Shown piece after piece: positions 47,643-59,413 of a stretch of DNA of 64,000 bases (its first letter is position 1; every line of letters begins with the position of its first letter). Below the pieces are notes generated by a model, which worked only from the letters and a program-made list of their open reading frames with translations, searched no databases and had not been told where the DNA came from. This DNA comes from Utricularia gibba (Eukaryota > Streptophyta > Magnoliopsida > Lamiales > Lentibulariaceae), in the NCBI GenBank assembly GCA_002189035.1, contig NEEC01000012.1, positions 3,038,001 through 3,102,000 on the forward strand, in the 5' to 3' direction. The position numbers were made by a program, and so were the translations under genes.

Positions 47643-49273
47643 AGAAAAAATGTGTGCTTGGTTTCCATTCCACGCTATTTCTGAATACATTTTACAAAGT
47701 TTGACAGTGGAATTCAATCATTTCTCCAGAAAAAAACCAAGTTGTCTGGGTTCCGGCGAGAGTAAACACAGTAGTCTCCCAATTTTCTTCAACAGCTCTC
47801 TCTGTTGGCCTACGCCTTGAGCTTTTCAAAACCAAATTTCGACACCCTTTGAGCAGCAACACCATAACTCAAAGCACACCTCTTTGCATCGCCCATGAAC
47901 GCTCCTTCTTCTTCAGTCGGCCGATGCGTTGCTTGGTGGCGTTTGACGGCTCTGGAACCTTCGATTCGGTGTCTCTCCGCCTTCATCAGGAAGAGCCACG
48001 ATGGGTGGTTTGTGTTTTACAAAAATACCCTTCTATCGTAATTATTTACTAAAATACCCATCGTAGATCTCTAAATTACATATTATATATTATTAAAATA
48101 TTAAACCCAAAAAGATATTTTAACAAAAATAATACAATATTATTGTGATAATTATTGTGTTAGATGGTTGCACAATATGCAAAATATTGTAATTGTTATA
48201 TAATATCCAAAATATTATATGTATATGGCTTATCCAAAATATCATTTGGTAAAATTTCATATTTTTTAACATTTCCCATTTATAGGATGTTGCACGTTTT
48301 AGATACATAATCTTTATTATTTTATATTATTTTACATTTAAGAAAAAAAATTTGTACAAAATTAAAAGGATAGATCTATTTAAATATATTTTTATTTTAT
48401 TCATAACTAATTTAAGATATTGTTCTAATCTTGTACGAGATTTTTTTATTACATTAATCACAAATGAAGTAAAATATATGTTTAAATAGAATAATTATCA
48501 CAATCTTGTATGAGATATTTTTATCAAAAATAAAAATGTAAAACCGTAAGTATAAAATATCTAAAACAAAAAATACCATAAAAGGAATAATATGGTAGAC
48601 AGCATAGGTTATAACATTTGGTATAAAATTTTTATCAATAACTCGAGCCACCAGAGCTTATGCAGCAGCTGCCGAGAAGCCAGTCCCCGAATAACTCTGC
48701 TACAGCTCTAGAAGAGAAACCAACAAGCATTTGCAGTCAAACTTTTACTTTGAAAGTTGGTGTTAAAAAACCTTCACGAATGCCTGACTCTTCCGGTCAG
48801 GGGTTCAGCCCGCCGTACGCGCCTCCACGGTGTGAACCGGCGATTGGGTGGGACAGTCAACAACGCCCGGCGAGATCTTCGGTATGAACAAGTGAACGGC
48901 AATCCTTCAACGGCCTATAAATCCCACAACACCGTGCAGTTCAAAAGCGTCAAATTGATGGGTCCCTTCACATGGGCCCACACACACACACAAAAAAAAA
49001 AAAGAAGGTAGTTGGTGCACCGCCGGGTTGGTGTGCCAATGCGTGCGCTCCCTCTATAAATACAGGGTAGCTCTCCCTAATACACACAAGAGTTGAAAAA
49101 CTCATTTGTTATTTTGAGTGAGTTTTTGGTTTTAAAAGGTAGAATAGAGAAAGAATAAAGATAGTATTTTTTTCTATTCATGTTTCTCGCCTATAGAGTT
49201 TGTCGATGTATTTTTCTTGATTTTTACGGTTAATTTTATTGTGTAATATCAACTACGCGCAACACAAATCCTC
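47643..49273. other. Spacer; promoter of the next small gene
   Basis: 47850-48010 has a GC-richer stretch open as MRCLVAFDGSGTFDSVSLRL but no family. 48060-48640 is AT-rich with no features. 48650-49000 is GC-richer and open on + (48660-48887), without recognisable domains. The right end is the promoter and leader of the small peptide gene at 49274. Confidence 0.35.
49055..49062 (+). promoter_or_regulatory. TATA box of the 49274 gene
   Basis: TATAAATA lies in CTCTATAAATACAGG about 215 bases before the start codon. The likely start of transcription is near 49085-49095, leaving a leader of about 180 bases. This is the clearest TATA box in the window and supports a real transcribed small gene. 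Confidence 0.7.
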
Positions 49274-49492
49274 ATGGGGAAGCTCAGTGAACTCGCTGCA
49301 TTTCTGGTTGTCTTCTTGCTGATCGCCGCCGGTGTTTCTGCAGCGGCGGCCCCCCGTAGGGTTCTGTCGTCAGTAGCCCGGACTGATCCGCTAGGCCCGC
49401 CGTCGCCGCAGCCCGGACAGCCGCAATTCCCATTGGAGTTTCCGATTTTCGAGTCACGACGGAGCTCTCACGGTGGGAAGGAGGTCATGTAG
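49274..49492 (+). CDS. Putative secreted small peptide (72 aa)
   Basis: The single exon starts MGKLSELAAFLVVFLLIAAG, with a hydrophobic core and an Ala-rich cleavage region (VSAAAAPRR), so it should enter the secretory path. The mature part, RVLSSVARTDPLGPPSPQPG then QFPLEFPIFESRRSSHGGK, is rich in Pro, which could be hydroxylated, and has one basic pair (RR). No cysteine occurs, so it is not a defensin-type peptide. I do not recognise the family. A good TATA box lies upstream. It may be a signalling peptide or a lineage-specific secreted protein. Confidence 0.6.
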   Translation: MGKLSELAAFLVVFLLIAAGVSAAAAPRRVLSSVARTDPLGPPSPQPGQPQFPLEFPIFESRRSSHGGKEVM

Positions 49493-50072
49493 CTGAGTTG
49501 GAGTACGGATTTGTAGCATGATGACTAGGGATTGTTTGAATTGATTCAAGCCCGGAATTTGTATTTATAAATATATATTTTTTTGGAATTAAAAATCAAA
49601 ATAATTATAAATATCATTTCATGTATTGTATTATACATTATTTGAAATTAAAAAATATTAAACGATTAAAAAATGAATATTTATCATTGTAATTAATATA
49701 AAAGGTATAATTTATGAATTAATAATAATTACGTATAAAATATCAATATATTCAATAATGTAAAATAATATAATTGAATAATTGATTCCTTTAATATACT
49801 AAATTATTGTATGCTCGTAGATCTTATTTTAAATTTCGTACTCTTTTTACCATTAAAAATTAAAAAATATTTAGTGATATATAAAATGTTTAATTAGTCA
49901 TTTCATTTGATGTGAATTTAGTTTGAATTTGAACGCTAGAAATTATCTTGTTTGATCAAGTCAAAACACTCCAACCTTACAAATATACAGCGGAGGGATA
50001 GACACCTAAACGGCAGTGCTTTTCGCTTTCTCGATTCCTTCGGCGGAACGAACGAACGACCAGTGCGACGCT
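49493..50072. other. AT-rich spacer before HIR4-like gene
   Basis: 49540-49900 is AT-rich with no frame. The region from about 49950 to 50072 is the likely leader of the HIR4-like gene. No other feature. Confidence 0.45.
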
Positions 50073-51540
50073 ATGGGGAATTCGAATTGTATACTTTTTG
50101 GTTGCGTGGAGCAGGCGAGCATAGGGATTATCGAGAAGTGGGGTCGCTTTGATCGCCTCGCGCGTCCAGGGTTTCATTTTTTCAACGTTTTCCGCGGAGA
50201 GTTCCTCGCCGGCGTACTTTCTACGAGGATCAGGTCCCTCGATGTCAAAATTGAGACCAAAACTAAGGTCAGTTGATTGTAGGAACTGCGGAATTTGTAT
50301 TGTGATATGGAGTTATTTTTTCCATGTTCTTTTTCGTTGGATAACGATGGATTTGTGCGTTGCAACAGGATAACGTCTTTGTTCAAATGCATTGCTCTAT
50401 TCAGTATAGAGTGGTTAGGAATAATGCAGATGATGCTTTTTATGAATTGCAAAATCCTCGAGAGCAGATCCAGGCCTATGTATTTGATGGTAATTTATAT
50501 TACCTTGCGTATTCTTTTATTTTCTTTGTCTTTCATTTATACTTTTCATTGGGTTTACAGTTGTTCGAGCCCAAGTTCCAAGAATGACACTGGATGAACT
50601 TTTTGAGCAAAAGGGTGATGTCGCCCAATCTGTTTCTGAGGAACTTGAGAAGGTGAATTATTATTTTTTTCTTGATATCTGAACTTCATTCCTCAGTCGC
50701 CTTCAACACTGTTAGGTAGAGCCAATCTCAATGTATATCACTTTTGTTTGCTGTGGGGAGGCTTTTTGTTGTAGCCATTTCTTTTCTACTATGATTTTTT
50801 TGGTTTATAAGCAACCTGTATCCTGTATGGTTGGGTTGCATGGTTGAACCAACGAAACAGAATTAAAGCACCGAGTTTCCACACACCATGTGGATGAACA
50901 GACATTAAAATGAGAAGTCTCATCCTGACTTTCAATGATGGCTAGAGATTCTGCATATGATTACACCAAATGTCTCTTCTTTTTTCAGGTCATGGGAGCT
51001 TATGGATACAACATAGAGCACATATTAATGGTTGACATTGTTCCTGATCCTTCTGTTCGCAAAGCAATGAACGAGATAAACGCAGGTTTGTGTTCCTCCT
51101 AATGTTCTCCAGGTGAAACACCCTCTCATTCTTGACTAATGCTGACAGCTCAAAGACTGCAACTTGCCAGCGTCTTCAAAGGCGAAGCAGAGAAAGTTCT
51201 CCAGGTGAAGAGAGCCGAAGCCGAAGCTGAATCCAAGTACCTCGGTGGGGTTGGAGTCGCTCGCCAGCGGCAGGCCATTACAGACGGCCTCCGTGACAAC
51301 ATACTGAACTTCTCCCACAAGGTGGAGGGCACCTCCGCCAAGGAAGTCATGGACCTGATCATGATCACACAGTACTTTGACACCATCAAAGACCTGGGGA
51401 ACGGCTCCAAGAACACCACTGTCTTCATCCCCCATGGCCCCGGCCATGTCAGGGACATCACCGAGCAGATCCGCAATGGTCTGATGGAGGCCGGAAGTGC
51501 ACAGCTTCCCACCGATCCGCCGCCGCAGCTTCTTCTGTAG
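50073..51540 (+). CDS. HIR4: Hypersensitive-induced reaction protein, HIR4-like (SPFH/band 7)
   Basis: Five exons start [20 protein letters not shown]; Gly-2 and nearby Cys (MGNSNC) suit N-myristoylation and palmitoylation, which anchor HIR proteins to the plasma membrane. The band 7 domain follows: [40 protein letters not shown] and [20 protein letters not shown]. The coiled-coil part contains [20 protein letters not shown] and [20 protein letters not shown], and the tail has [23 protein letters not shown] proteins form oligomers in membrane microdomains and take part in immune signalling. The N-terminus and KDNVFVQ...QYRVV agree with the HIR4 subgroup (Arabidopsis At5g51570 by memory). No break was found. 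Confidence 0.95.
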
Positions 51541-51989
51541 GTTGGCGAGTCATGGCAGCCAGGCACATCCCATGGTATCTGAATAAGCAACCCACTGCGC
51601 TCACCTTCACAGAATTGCTGCTGTTGCTGCTGCCAGTGCAAGTGTGGGCAGTGAAGTGTGGATAACCAGACTGCATTTTCGTAGTTTCGAATCTGGTATT
51701 TTTTTAGAACGTTTTTTTTTTTTTTTGTTAAAATTTTGTTACTGTTAATAAAAATATATATTATCATATATTCATTATAAAAGAATTGTAAAATATACTA
51801 TTTGAATTTTGTATATTATTTTGTAAATGGGCCTGAAGATGGGCTTCAGTCTCAAATGTGTAGCCTGTGGCCCAATTAGTCGAAGGAAGTTGGGGATTCA
51901 GCTGGTGCTGATTTGGGACTGTAGTAGTCTTGTAGACAAGCCCAGGTGAGGAGATTCGTTTCCGTTTGCGTGGAGAAGATCATCCTCCC
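51541..51989. other. Spacer between HIR4-like and ClpT genes
   Basis: The first half is the HIR4 3' end, followed by AT-rich DNA and then the ClpT promoter with its site II cluster (51828-51874). No other gene. Confidence 0.5.
51828..51874. promoter_or_regulatory. Site II cluster upstream of ClpT gene
   Basis: TGGGCC at 51828-51833, TGGGCT at 51840-51845 and GGCCCA at 51869-51874, all 115-165 bases upstream of the start codon. Such elements are bound by TCP factors in promoters of plastid and mitochondrial housekeeping genes. Confidence 0.6.
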
Positions 51990-53386
51990 ATGGCCGCTCA
52001 AGGGTTGTCCGTTTTTCCGACTACGCCGTCGTGTTCCACCAATTATGAGTCCTGCAGGAAGCCTTCTAGGCATTCGCAATTGTTTAATCTATCGAGTTCG
52101 TTTTCGGGTCTCAAAGTGCCGATTCGTCCGCCGGGTTGTCTCTGGCTGCTTCGAAACGGCGTTGTTCTGCCGTCGCAACTATCGCCTTCAGTCTCCCCAT
52201 CTCGTGAGCTGCAATTTTTTTAATTTGTATTTCTGTTTTTGTTAATGTGTTGGTTGTTTATTTGCTGTAATGTATTATCAGGAAACCAGGGTCTGTTTCT
52301 GACAAGAACCTAAAGTAAGCCTTCGGTAGCTTCATTGGTTTGTGAAATAAATTGTTGATCTTTGTTGTCTCTTGTTAATTGATCACCGGTATTGCTTATT
52401 TGATGTGACGGGTATCTTCAGATGGTCATCGAGATCGATAAAGGCATTCGCAATGGGGGAGCTGGAAGCTCGGAAGCTCAAATATCCTAATACGGGGACC
52501 GAGGCCCTGCTTATGGGCATTTTGGTTGAAGGTATGCAGTTCCTTTTGATTGAGTGAAATTGTTGTTCTTTTTCAGTTTCGACATGATCTGTGGGACTTG
52601 GTTCCGCTGAGATTGGCTAGCCTGAATCCAATGTAATCATCTAATAGAATTGCCAACGCCTAGTGGCGCTAGCATCATGAATCATGCAAAATTAAGGGAA
52701 TGCTGTTAATAGAATTTCTGTCCTCCCATATTGAACAAGAGCAACTGCCCTTGTGAATGTTGCAGGAACCAGTTTGGCTTCCAAGTTTTTGAGGGAAAAC
52801 GGTGTAACGCTTTTTAAGGTTCGTGAAGAAACAGTGAACTTACTCGGGAAATCAGACATGTACTTTTTCAGTCCTGAACATCCTCCCTTGACCGAACCTG
52901 CCCGGAAGGCTCTTGATTTTGCTGTTGAAGATAAGCTAGCGTCGGGTATGTCTGGTTGTGGTTCATGTTTCTGTTTAATAGTTATCCGATATGTCAAGTG
53001 GAGTTCCCATTTTTTGAGCTCATAGATGTGCATTTTACGCACATCTTCCGTTAAGCAGGGCTTGCCCTGGAACAATCTTCTCCCTTAGATTTTTTTTAAT
53101 CTCAACACAGATTAAGCGATGAATGGAAGTTTACTGAAATGCAGGTGAAGAAGGTGAAATAACCACTGGACATATGTTACTAGGGATATGGTCTCAGAAG
53201 GAATCTGCTGGTTACAAGATCATGACTTCTCTTGGGGTCACTGACGACGAAATCATGGAGCTGGCCAAGAATGTGAGTGTGTTGCAGCGTTCCGAAACCC
53301 TATAGTTTTTCTTAAACTCACAGCTCTTTGTTTTCTGCATTTTTTTTTTGCAGAAAGACAAAGATATCATCCTGCACTTCAAATGA
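51990..53386 (+). CDS. CLPT: Plastid Clp protease accessory subunit ClpT (one frameshift likely)
   Basis: Exons are 51990-52203, 52282-52314, 52422-52531, 52766-52945, 53145-53272 and 53354-53386. The leader MAAQGLSVFPTTPSCSTNYE is a plastid transit peptide. The double Clp-N region gives KWSSRSIKAFAMGELEARKL, YPNTGTEALLMGILVEGTSL, VREETVNLLGKSDMYFFSPE and HPPLTEPARKALDFAVEDKL, then GHMLLGIWSQKESAGYKIMT. ClpT1/2 stabilise the chloroplast ClpPRT protease core. The exons total 698 nt, and exons 1 and 2 do not share a frame. One extra C in the CCCC at 52195-52198 makes 699 nt, 232 residues, so a consensus error is likely. The alternative is a different, weak splice site in exon 1. Which of the two Arabidopsis paralogs (At4g25370 or At4g12060) it matches is uncertain. 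Confidence 0.88.
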
Positions 53387-54408
53387 TCGGGTTTGTTTTC
53401 TTTTTTCAAGAGCTGCTTTCTGATTTTTCCTTTTACGTTGCCTTTTTCATGGTAAAGTACCATTTTATTAGATGTGAAACAAATTATGGCAAATGAGTTG
53501 AATCCTGTAATGTTTCACGAGTTGAGTTATTCCAAATGCATTTTGCCAAAGTTGTCATGCAAATGAAGTCGGATCCACAACACAAATGGTTCGGTTGGTT
53601 GGTGGAGCACAATATGTAATAGTAACATGTCTACAATCTGCTCTCTCTTGTGTGCATATATACAAAGTACCGTGCTCCATTGAGGATATTTGAAAACAAG
53701 AAACAGAAATAAGAGCAATGCAAGTTTCTGACTTCTAAGAGTAAAAGAAACAGACTGATGCAGTACATCACCCTTGCATTCCTCTGCGAAGAAAAGCCTG
53801 GGGGAACCTGCAAAGAGGCATCATTCGTCTGGGAAGAAACAGAGCTCCATTGTCTCGTTTCCTGCTCCATTGTCTCGCTGGGGCTTCTTTCGTGGAACGG
53901 CTCTTTCCTGCACTGTTGTCTGTTTCCAGTGGACGGGAGGTTGGATGCCTACAGAAAGATACTCTTCCTCAAGCATACGGCAAATGCAGTCATCTTCAAA
54001 GTTTGTGAACTTAGAGATGTGCCGGAGGAGCAAAAGAAGAGTACAAAATTCCATCCAGAAACAATTGGCATAATTTCCAATCTGTAATACCTGTAGTGAT
54101 GGCAGATGCTATGAGAAGGCCTACGTTGCCGTTGTGGTGTGGTATTTTCAGCAAGCGGCATCAGCAAACTGCCCACGAAGTGGAGTGGATACCCGCAACG
54201 AGCTTACACTAGATGCAAATGTGAAATCCAAGAACACCCGTGCAGTTTACTTAATATTATTGTAACTTTCTTTCCTGCTAGTGTAAACGTAGTTCCAAAA
54301 ATGCTTGAATGTAAAGCTGAACTCCACAGACAACTGCATGAAATCTCAACATTGGCAATGAAAATAATATGGTAATATGGGAGGATCAAGAACACTTATG
54401 AAACTGTA
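53387..54408. other. Convergent 3' region
   Basis: This lies between the stops of ClpT (+) and the aminotransferase (-). Several overlapping frames exist (53758-54087 plus, 53821-54054 minus), but none shows a domain. A short direct repeat, GCTCCATTGTCTCG, occurs twice near 53845-53880. It is likely 3' untranslated sequence of the aminotransferase gene plus spacer. Confidence 0.45.
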
Positions 54409-56355
54409 TCATGCAACGGGTTTACAGCTTTCAACAACTCTACGTAGCCGATCCAAAACTACAGAAATATCCTTGTCTTTCAGTGTAGTAAAACAAAATC
54501 TAAACCACCCAGGTTCAATGCAATGGCAAGCTGAACCAGGAGTTGCATTTATCTTGGCTGTGTATAAAAGCTTCTCCCACAGATCAAGCTCCCCTTCAGC
54601 ACTGTATGGACTAATTAAAGAGCTCATGTCAACCCAGCAGTATAAGCCTGCACTGCTTTTTATGCATTCCAATCCCAACCCTTTCAGGCCTGAAACAAAC
54701 ATGTCATACATTGCGCGTATTCGCTGCTTGTTGATCTCCAAGTATTCCTGAATGAACGTTTTATCTGACAGCATTGACGCTATTATTTGCTGAGTTTGAC
54801 TTGAAACAGATGAAAACCTAGCCAGTTTCCTTGATGCAGCCAACACGCTTTCGTTGAAGGAATATATTACGCCAACTCTAAAACCAGGGATAGATAAATC
54901 CTTGGAAAGTCCATACACGATATGAACTCGCTCTTTGTCGGCGTCCTCTGATTCCACTACCTCGGCCATGCTCACAAACTCTTCATCCCCATACCTTGAA
55001 CCAGCAAATATTTCATCTGATATTACATGAATATTCCTCTCTCTTGCAAAATAAAGGATATCACATAGCACATCTCTGTTCAGCAGGTTCCCAACAGGGT
55101 TGGAAGGATTTGAAAGGAGAATTCCCCGAACTTTCTGCCCTCTTTTCCTAGCTTGATTATATGCCTGTTCAAGAGCCATGATGCTTAATGTGAAATTATC
55201 GCAGCTGCGACAGTGAACAGGGATCAGCTCAACTCCTGTTCTCCATTTAATGTCCCTCTCAAAACTGCAAATGCTTATCATGTTACTATCAGATCAGACG
55301 TAACAAAAAATGCCCACAATGGAGATAGAAAAGTTACCCAGGATAGTAAGGCGCCGGTACAAGAAAGGCGTTGCCTGGATCAGCCAGACAAAAACTTAGT
55401 ATCTCTAGTGCAGGAGTTGCCCCAGAGGTGACTACCAATCTTGAGGGATCGAAAGATACTCTACTTCTTCCCATCACTTCAGTCATGAAATCCGCCATAA
55501 CCTAACATTTACATTTTTAATGATTCACAGCCGAAAAATTTGAGAAATACGCAACAGTTATAGCTGATTTCAACTGAAAACCCTGTCATAACATCAAAAA
55601 AAACTGACTAAACAGTAAAAATACCACATTGCTGTAGTTAGGTTATAACGTTGATAACCAAATATACGAACGTACTGGCTAAAGTTATCAGAAACAAACA
55701 AAAAAAGAATTTTTGATTACCACTTTGAAGCTCTCTAGTCCATCCATAGGTTGATACATGGCAATCCGGCTGAGCCGCAAAGCTTCATCTCCTACTCCGG
55801 CACTTGAGTTGGTTAGCTTTTTCAAAAACCATTCTTCAATCAAGTCCAACGATAACTTCAAGGTAGAATCGGCAAAGCAAGGTGAAAATACATGAGCGAG
55901 GAATCATAAGAAATCCAACCAATATTCATTTCGATTAATACCCTATTCTCCGACAACCCAAGCTGCAGAATTCCATTCGGATTATCGATTTCGTCATAAG
56001 GGTCCGCCCGCGTCCTATCCAATCCAATGTAGTAGGGCGAGTCATTGGGCTTGGCAACGGAACCCGCCCGAATGGAGAGGTGAGCACGCCCAGTGGAGCC
56101 ACGCGAGAGCAAATTAGCACGAGAAGGTGATCTCCCTAGCTCAGCCAAATTCGCAGACGACGACCTCGACGGCGCGTCCTCGGTATTCGTCCGGTGGCGT
56201 TTCAAGTAATACTGTAGAAAATAGAACAAGGCACAGGGGATTAGCGAGCCGAGTATAAGCCCTCCCCTCCCTTGAACAACCCCCTGTAAGGGCACTATAA
56301 GCCTCATCCCTGTCCTGCTCGCGCTGCGGGGAGATTCATTCCTCTCCGGCGTCAT
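54409..56355 (-). CDS. ACS10/ACS12-like aminotransferase
   Basis: Start [20 protein letters not shown], followed by a hydrophobic span [20 protein letters not shown] and a Ser-rich linker, an N-terminal extension found in the ACS10/ACS12 group but not in true ACC synthases. Further exons give [103 protein letters not shown] and [20 protein letters not shown]; the Lys in [10 protein letters not shown] binds pyridoxal phosphate. Arabidopsis ACS10 and ACS12 act as amino-acid aminotransferases and lack ACC synthase activity. The gene ends [11 protein letters not shown]. All exon junctions tested keep frame. At5g51690 (ACS12) is the expected counterpart by gene order. Confidence 0.92.
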
Positions 56356-57449
56356 GAAAAGCACTCTCTGGAGATGGCCGGAGGATCGGATTCCCGCGAC
56401 TGCGCAGAGGCGTCCCCGCCGCCAGCGATGAATTCGTGGTTTACGAGGATTTTGAATTTGAGGTGTATCTTTTTTTAGCCATCGCCCACATGCGTGACCC
56501 AGCAAGCAAAATTGAGATGCTCTGATTGTGACGTCGTGTCGATGCCGTGTGCTTCGGTATCTTCGGGAATCTTTTTCCTAATTAATTAATGTTAATTATA
56601 TTAATATTTGCTAATCCCTCTATTTAAAAAATTCGGGAATCTTCTCTTCCACTCTTTCGCGGAATCTGCATGCTTGATTTCTTGGAGTGATGGTGTTTTT
56701 CTGCTGCTTTGTCTTCCATTTGGCGATTGGCGATTGGCGATGGAGTATCCGGTGCAACATCGCATTGAAGCGCCGTCTGGTGTTTCATCGATTCCGGTAG
56801 ACTGAACGGGAATCACGTTGGATGTAGGGTTTTGTGCTTAAATTTTAGGTTATTTCTTTTGATTGTGGTGTATTTAAAGGTGTTTTAATTTGGATCGGAA
56901 CCATTATGCATGCTCTGGATGGGGCCTTTTGGTTTGTGCATCTTGCTTTACGACTGCTTGTGCGCGCTCGCATTTTTTTTGTAGATATTTCTGTCTGATG
57001 ATCTCTCGTTTCTCACATTTCTCAGATGTCGAAGCATGGCATTTGAGGTAACTCTTTTTCTCGCATGGTGGATTCTCCGGGAGGTGTGGAGCAGCATAGA
57101 AATAAGGGTTCAAGTGCGAGCGTCCAGGTCTGCAGCTTTACAAAATTCTTCCTGGTCATAATGTGATCAAAAAATTGTTTTATTTAACCATGCCATGTGC
57201 CAAGAATGAAAGTTCTCAGTAGATTCCACACCTTCTGTTGTTCAGTCTACACAGTGTGGTCTTTCTTGCCTGTATTATGGACACCTGGGTGTCAAATATT
57301 TCTGCACTTGAGTAATTTATTACTTCTAGATGAGTTACAAAAATATGCTTTGGAACTCCACTGTGTGTTCTTTGCGAATTACTATATCCTATTTTAATTC
57401 TGTTTCTGCAGTCAAGGTGTGCTATGTTTGGGTTCTGTGAATGTTTCCT
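56356..57449. other. Promoter of aminotransferase and unassigned DNA
   Basis: The left end is the promoter and leader of the ACS12-like gene. From 56600 to 57449 no family was recognised; a 21-codon frame (MEYPVQHRIEAPSGVSSIPV, about 56741) and short frames near 57060 may be leftovers of the U2AF65 relic or another gene. Confidence 0.35.
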
Positions 57450-58215
57450 TGAGCCGTTCCAATGTAGGGTCCTGAACTTATATTTATTTGTTGGGATTGG
57501 AGCATATTATTTGGAGCCTTCCGAGGCCTTGACCTTGTGAAGGATTGCAGGCTATGCCATATGCGTCCCCAACGATCTGCCAGTCGCTGATATTGCGTGT
57601 GGTGCACTTAATGGATTAACATGGACGATATAACACGTGCTAATCAAGGTACAAAATCACCCTAAACCGGAGAGCCACAGTATGTGCTGTTGCATGCAAG
57701 CAGCATTGCAGTTATGATTTGGTGTGATAAATTGTGGAACATCCTGCGCAGGTGCAAAGTGCTGCCAACACCATAACAGAGCGTGGGTATGCTATAACTT
57801 GATGATTATCTTTTGCAGAGATTCATGCCAGCGACATTATGCTCAACACAGATCGTCAATGCAGAAGAGCTGGAGTATGACGATGACCATGAAGTGGAAG
57901 ACATGAGAGCTGAATGTGGAAAATGTAACTCCCTCCCAAGTACCCGTCCTGTGAATGCCATAAAAAACTGTCCCCCGGAGCTCATCTAAACAGCCCAACT
58001 TCTCAATGTGTAACAAGGGCTGATGCTATCACGACCACCTTGTGATTGCTCCCTCTAGTGTCTTTCTGTCACTCCTAACAGCTCTTCTTGAAGTACATAT
58101 GATCTCCAGGGTGCTGCTACAAAAGCTTTACAAGGACTGAACCAGCACAAATTCGGAGGGGACCAACCCTTCTACCCAGAGAAAAAGTTCTCTCCACTCA
58201 GCAGTTTATAGCCAA
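57450..58215 (+). pseudogene. U2AF65 (U2 snRNP auxiliary factor large subunit) relic
   Basis: Conserved pieces of the splicing factor occur in order on the + strand across changing frames. From RRM2: GLDLVKD, then GYAICVPNDLPVADIACGAL. After it: RANQGT, a stop, and a decayed VLLHA...ALQ stretch. The last part is the C-terminal UHM domain: STQIVNAEELEYDDDHEVED, MRAECGKC, and after a gap ATKALQGLNQHKFGGDQ and FYPEKKFS. Frame changes and stops lie between the blocks. A likely intron remains (about 57752-57818, GT to TTGCAG before RFMPA), so the copy came from DNA duplication rather than from reverse-transcribed mRNA. The N-terminus with the RS region and RRM1 is missing. It is almost surely not functional. 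Confidence 0.75.
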
Positions 58216-59413
58216 TGGAGGCTTTCCCAAATTCAGGTACCACAAAGTCATTCAAAAAAAATGTATGTATCGGTTTATTTTCAAATTAAATTTCAATTAA
58301 AAAATTCAAAAAATTTAATGAAATTTGAATTTGATTTTGATTACAATGATACATTTTTTTATAGGATTTTTACATTTTGATATTTTAGGTGAGAAATCAA
58401 ACTAATATCCTGGCTTCTTTCCGGAAAATGCTGTGAAGAAGACTCTTCTAGAACCCCGAGGGGCAGAGTGGTAACCAGCAATCCGTCTTCCGAAACGGGA
58501 GAGACCAAGGAACGTGAGCTTCTCCTGACCCAATCATTAAATACACATATCAAATATGAATAAAAATAATAATTTGAAAATTATTGTTATTTTATTTTAT
58601 CGTAAAATAAAAAATAATATTACGAAGGACATGATTGTCCCCTGTCGACCACGTTGGCTCCCCCATTTCCCACCCCCAGAACGCGGTGCATTATTGGGAA
58701 AAAAGTCGAAAATAAGATATATGGAAAATATTATAATATACTTTTCCTTCTCATCTCTAGATCGCAATAATGGAAGATGGTCCCCATCATCGCTGCTGAT
58801 TTGCTGTATTCCTTTATTACATTAATATCTTTTTAAATTATCTTTAATTTTAATACATATATGCATTTTGCTTCTCTTGCCTTAACTTGAAGCTCCCGGA
58901 AGTCAATGGGATTTATTGTGTTTGGGTGATTAATCAATGCCTAGTGACATTATTAGCTGGGGGAATTTATTAATGTGTAATTACCGAATATTAGAAAATA
59001 AAATTATATAGGGAATTTTTCACGTCACGTTCGGGGTAGGTATGTCTGACTTTCATAGAATCAGGTTGGATATTTGGTTATAATTATTGAATAAAGAGAC
59101 GTTACGTTACCTATTATTTATAGAATATTTTTAATATATTAATAATAATATTCCACGTCAGCGTTCAAATATGGTGGCCCTTTTGCGAGGATCCGTGGGC
59201 GGGCATGCTTTCCTGTTTGAGTCAACGGGCGGCGAAATTACGGGTTGATTAGTATTTAATGGCGATAATTAGGGATGGTAAAGCGTGTCGGTGGCGGTGA
59301 AACCCACGCGTCCGCGAGGGTACAAGAAAGCCCTCGCCTCCGCCACTGTAGAAGGCTTTTGGGGGGTTGGTTCGTTGAGTGTTCTCTTCATCGGGGGTGG
59401 CCGCTTTTTTGTG
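58216..59413. other. Spacer and promoter of the GT47 gene
   Basis: 58250-58620 is AT-rich. A minus-strand 64-codon frame at 58359-58553 has no recognisable domain. 58830-59150 is AT-rich again. From about 59200 to 59413 the DNA is open in the frame of the GT47 gene but lacks an upstream ATG, so it is taken as leader. Confidence 0.4.

Noticed and set aside
59285-59413. N-terminal extension of the GT47 protein
   Set aside because: The extension starts at GTG with no ATG in frame; the first ATG at 59414 gives a normal type II membrane protein.
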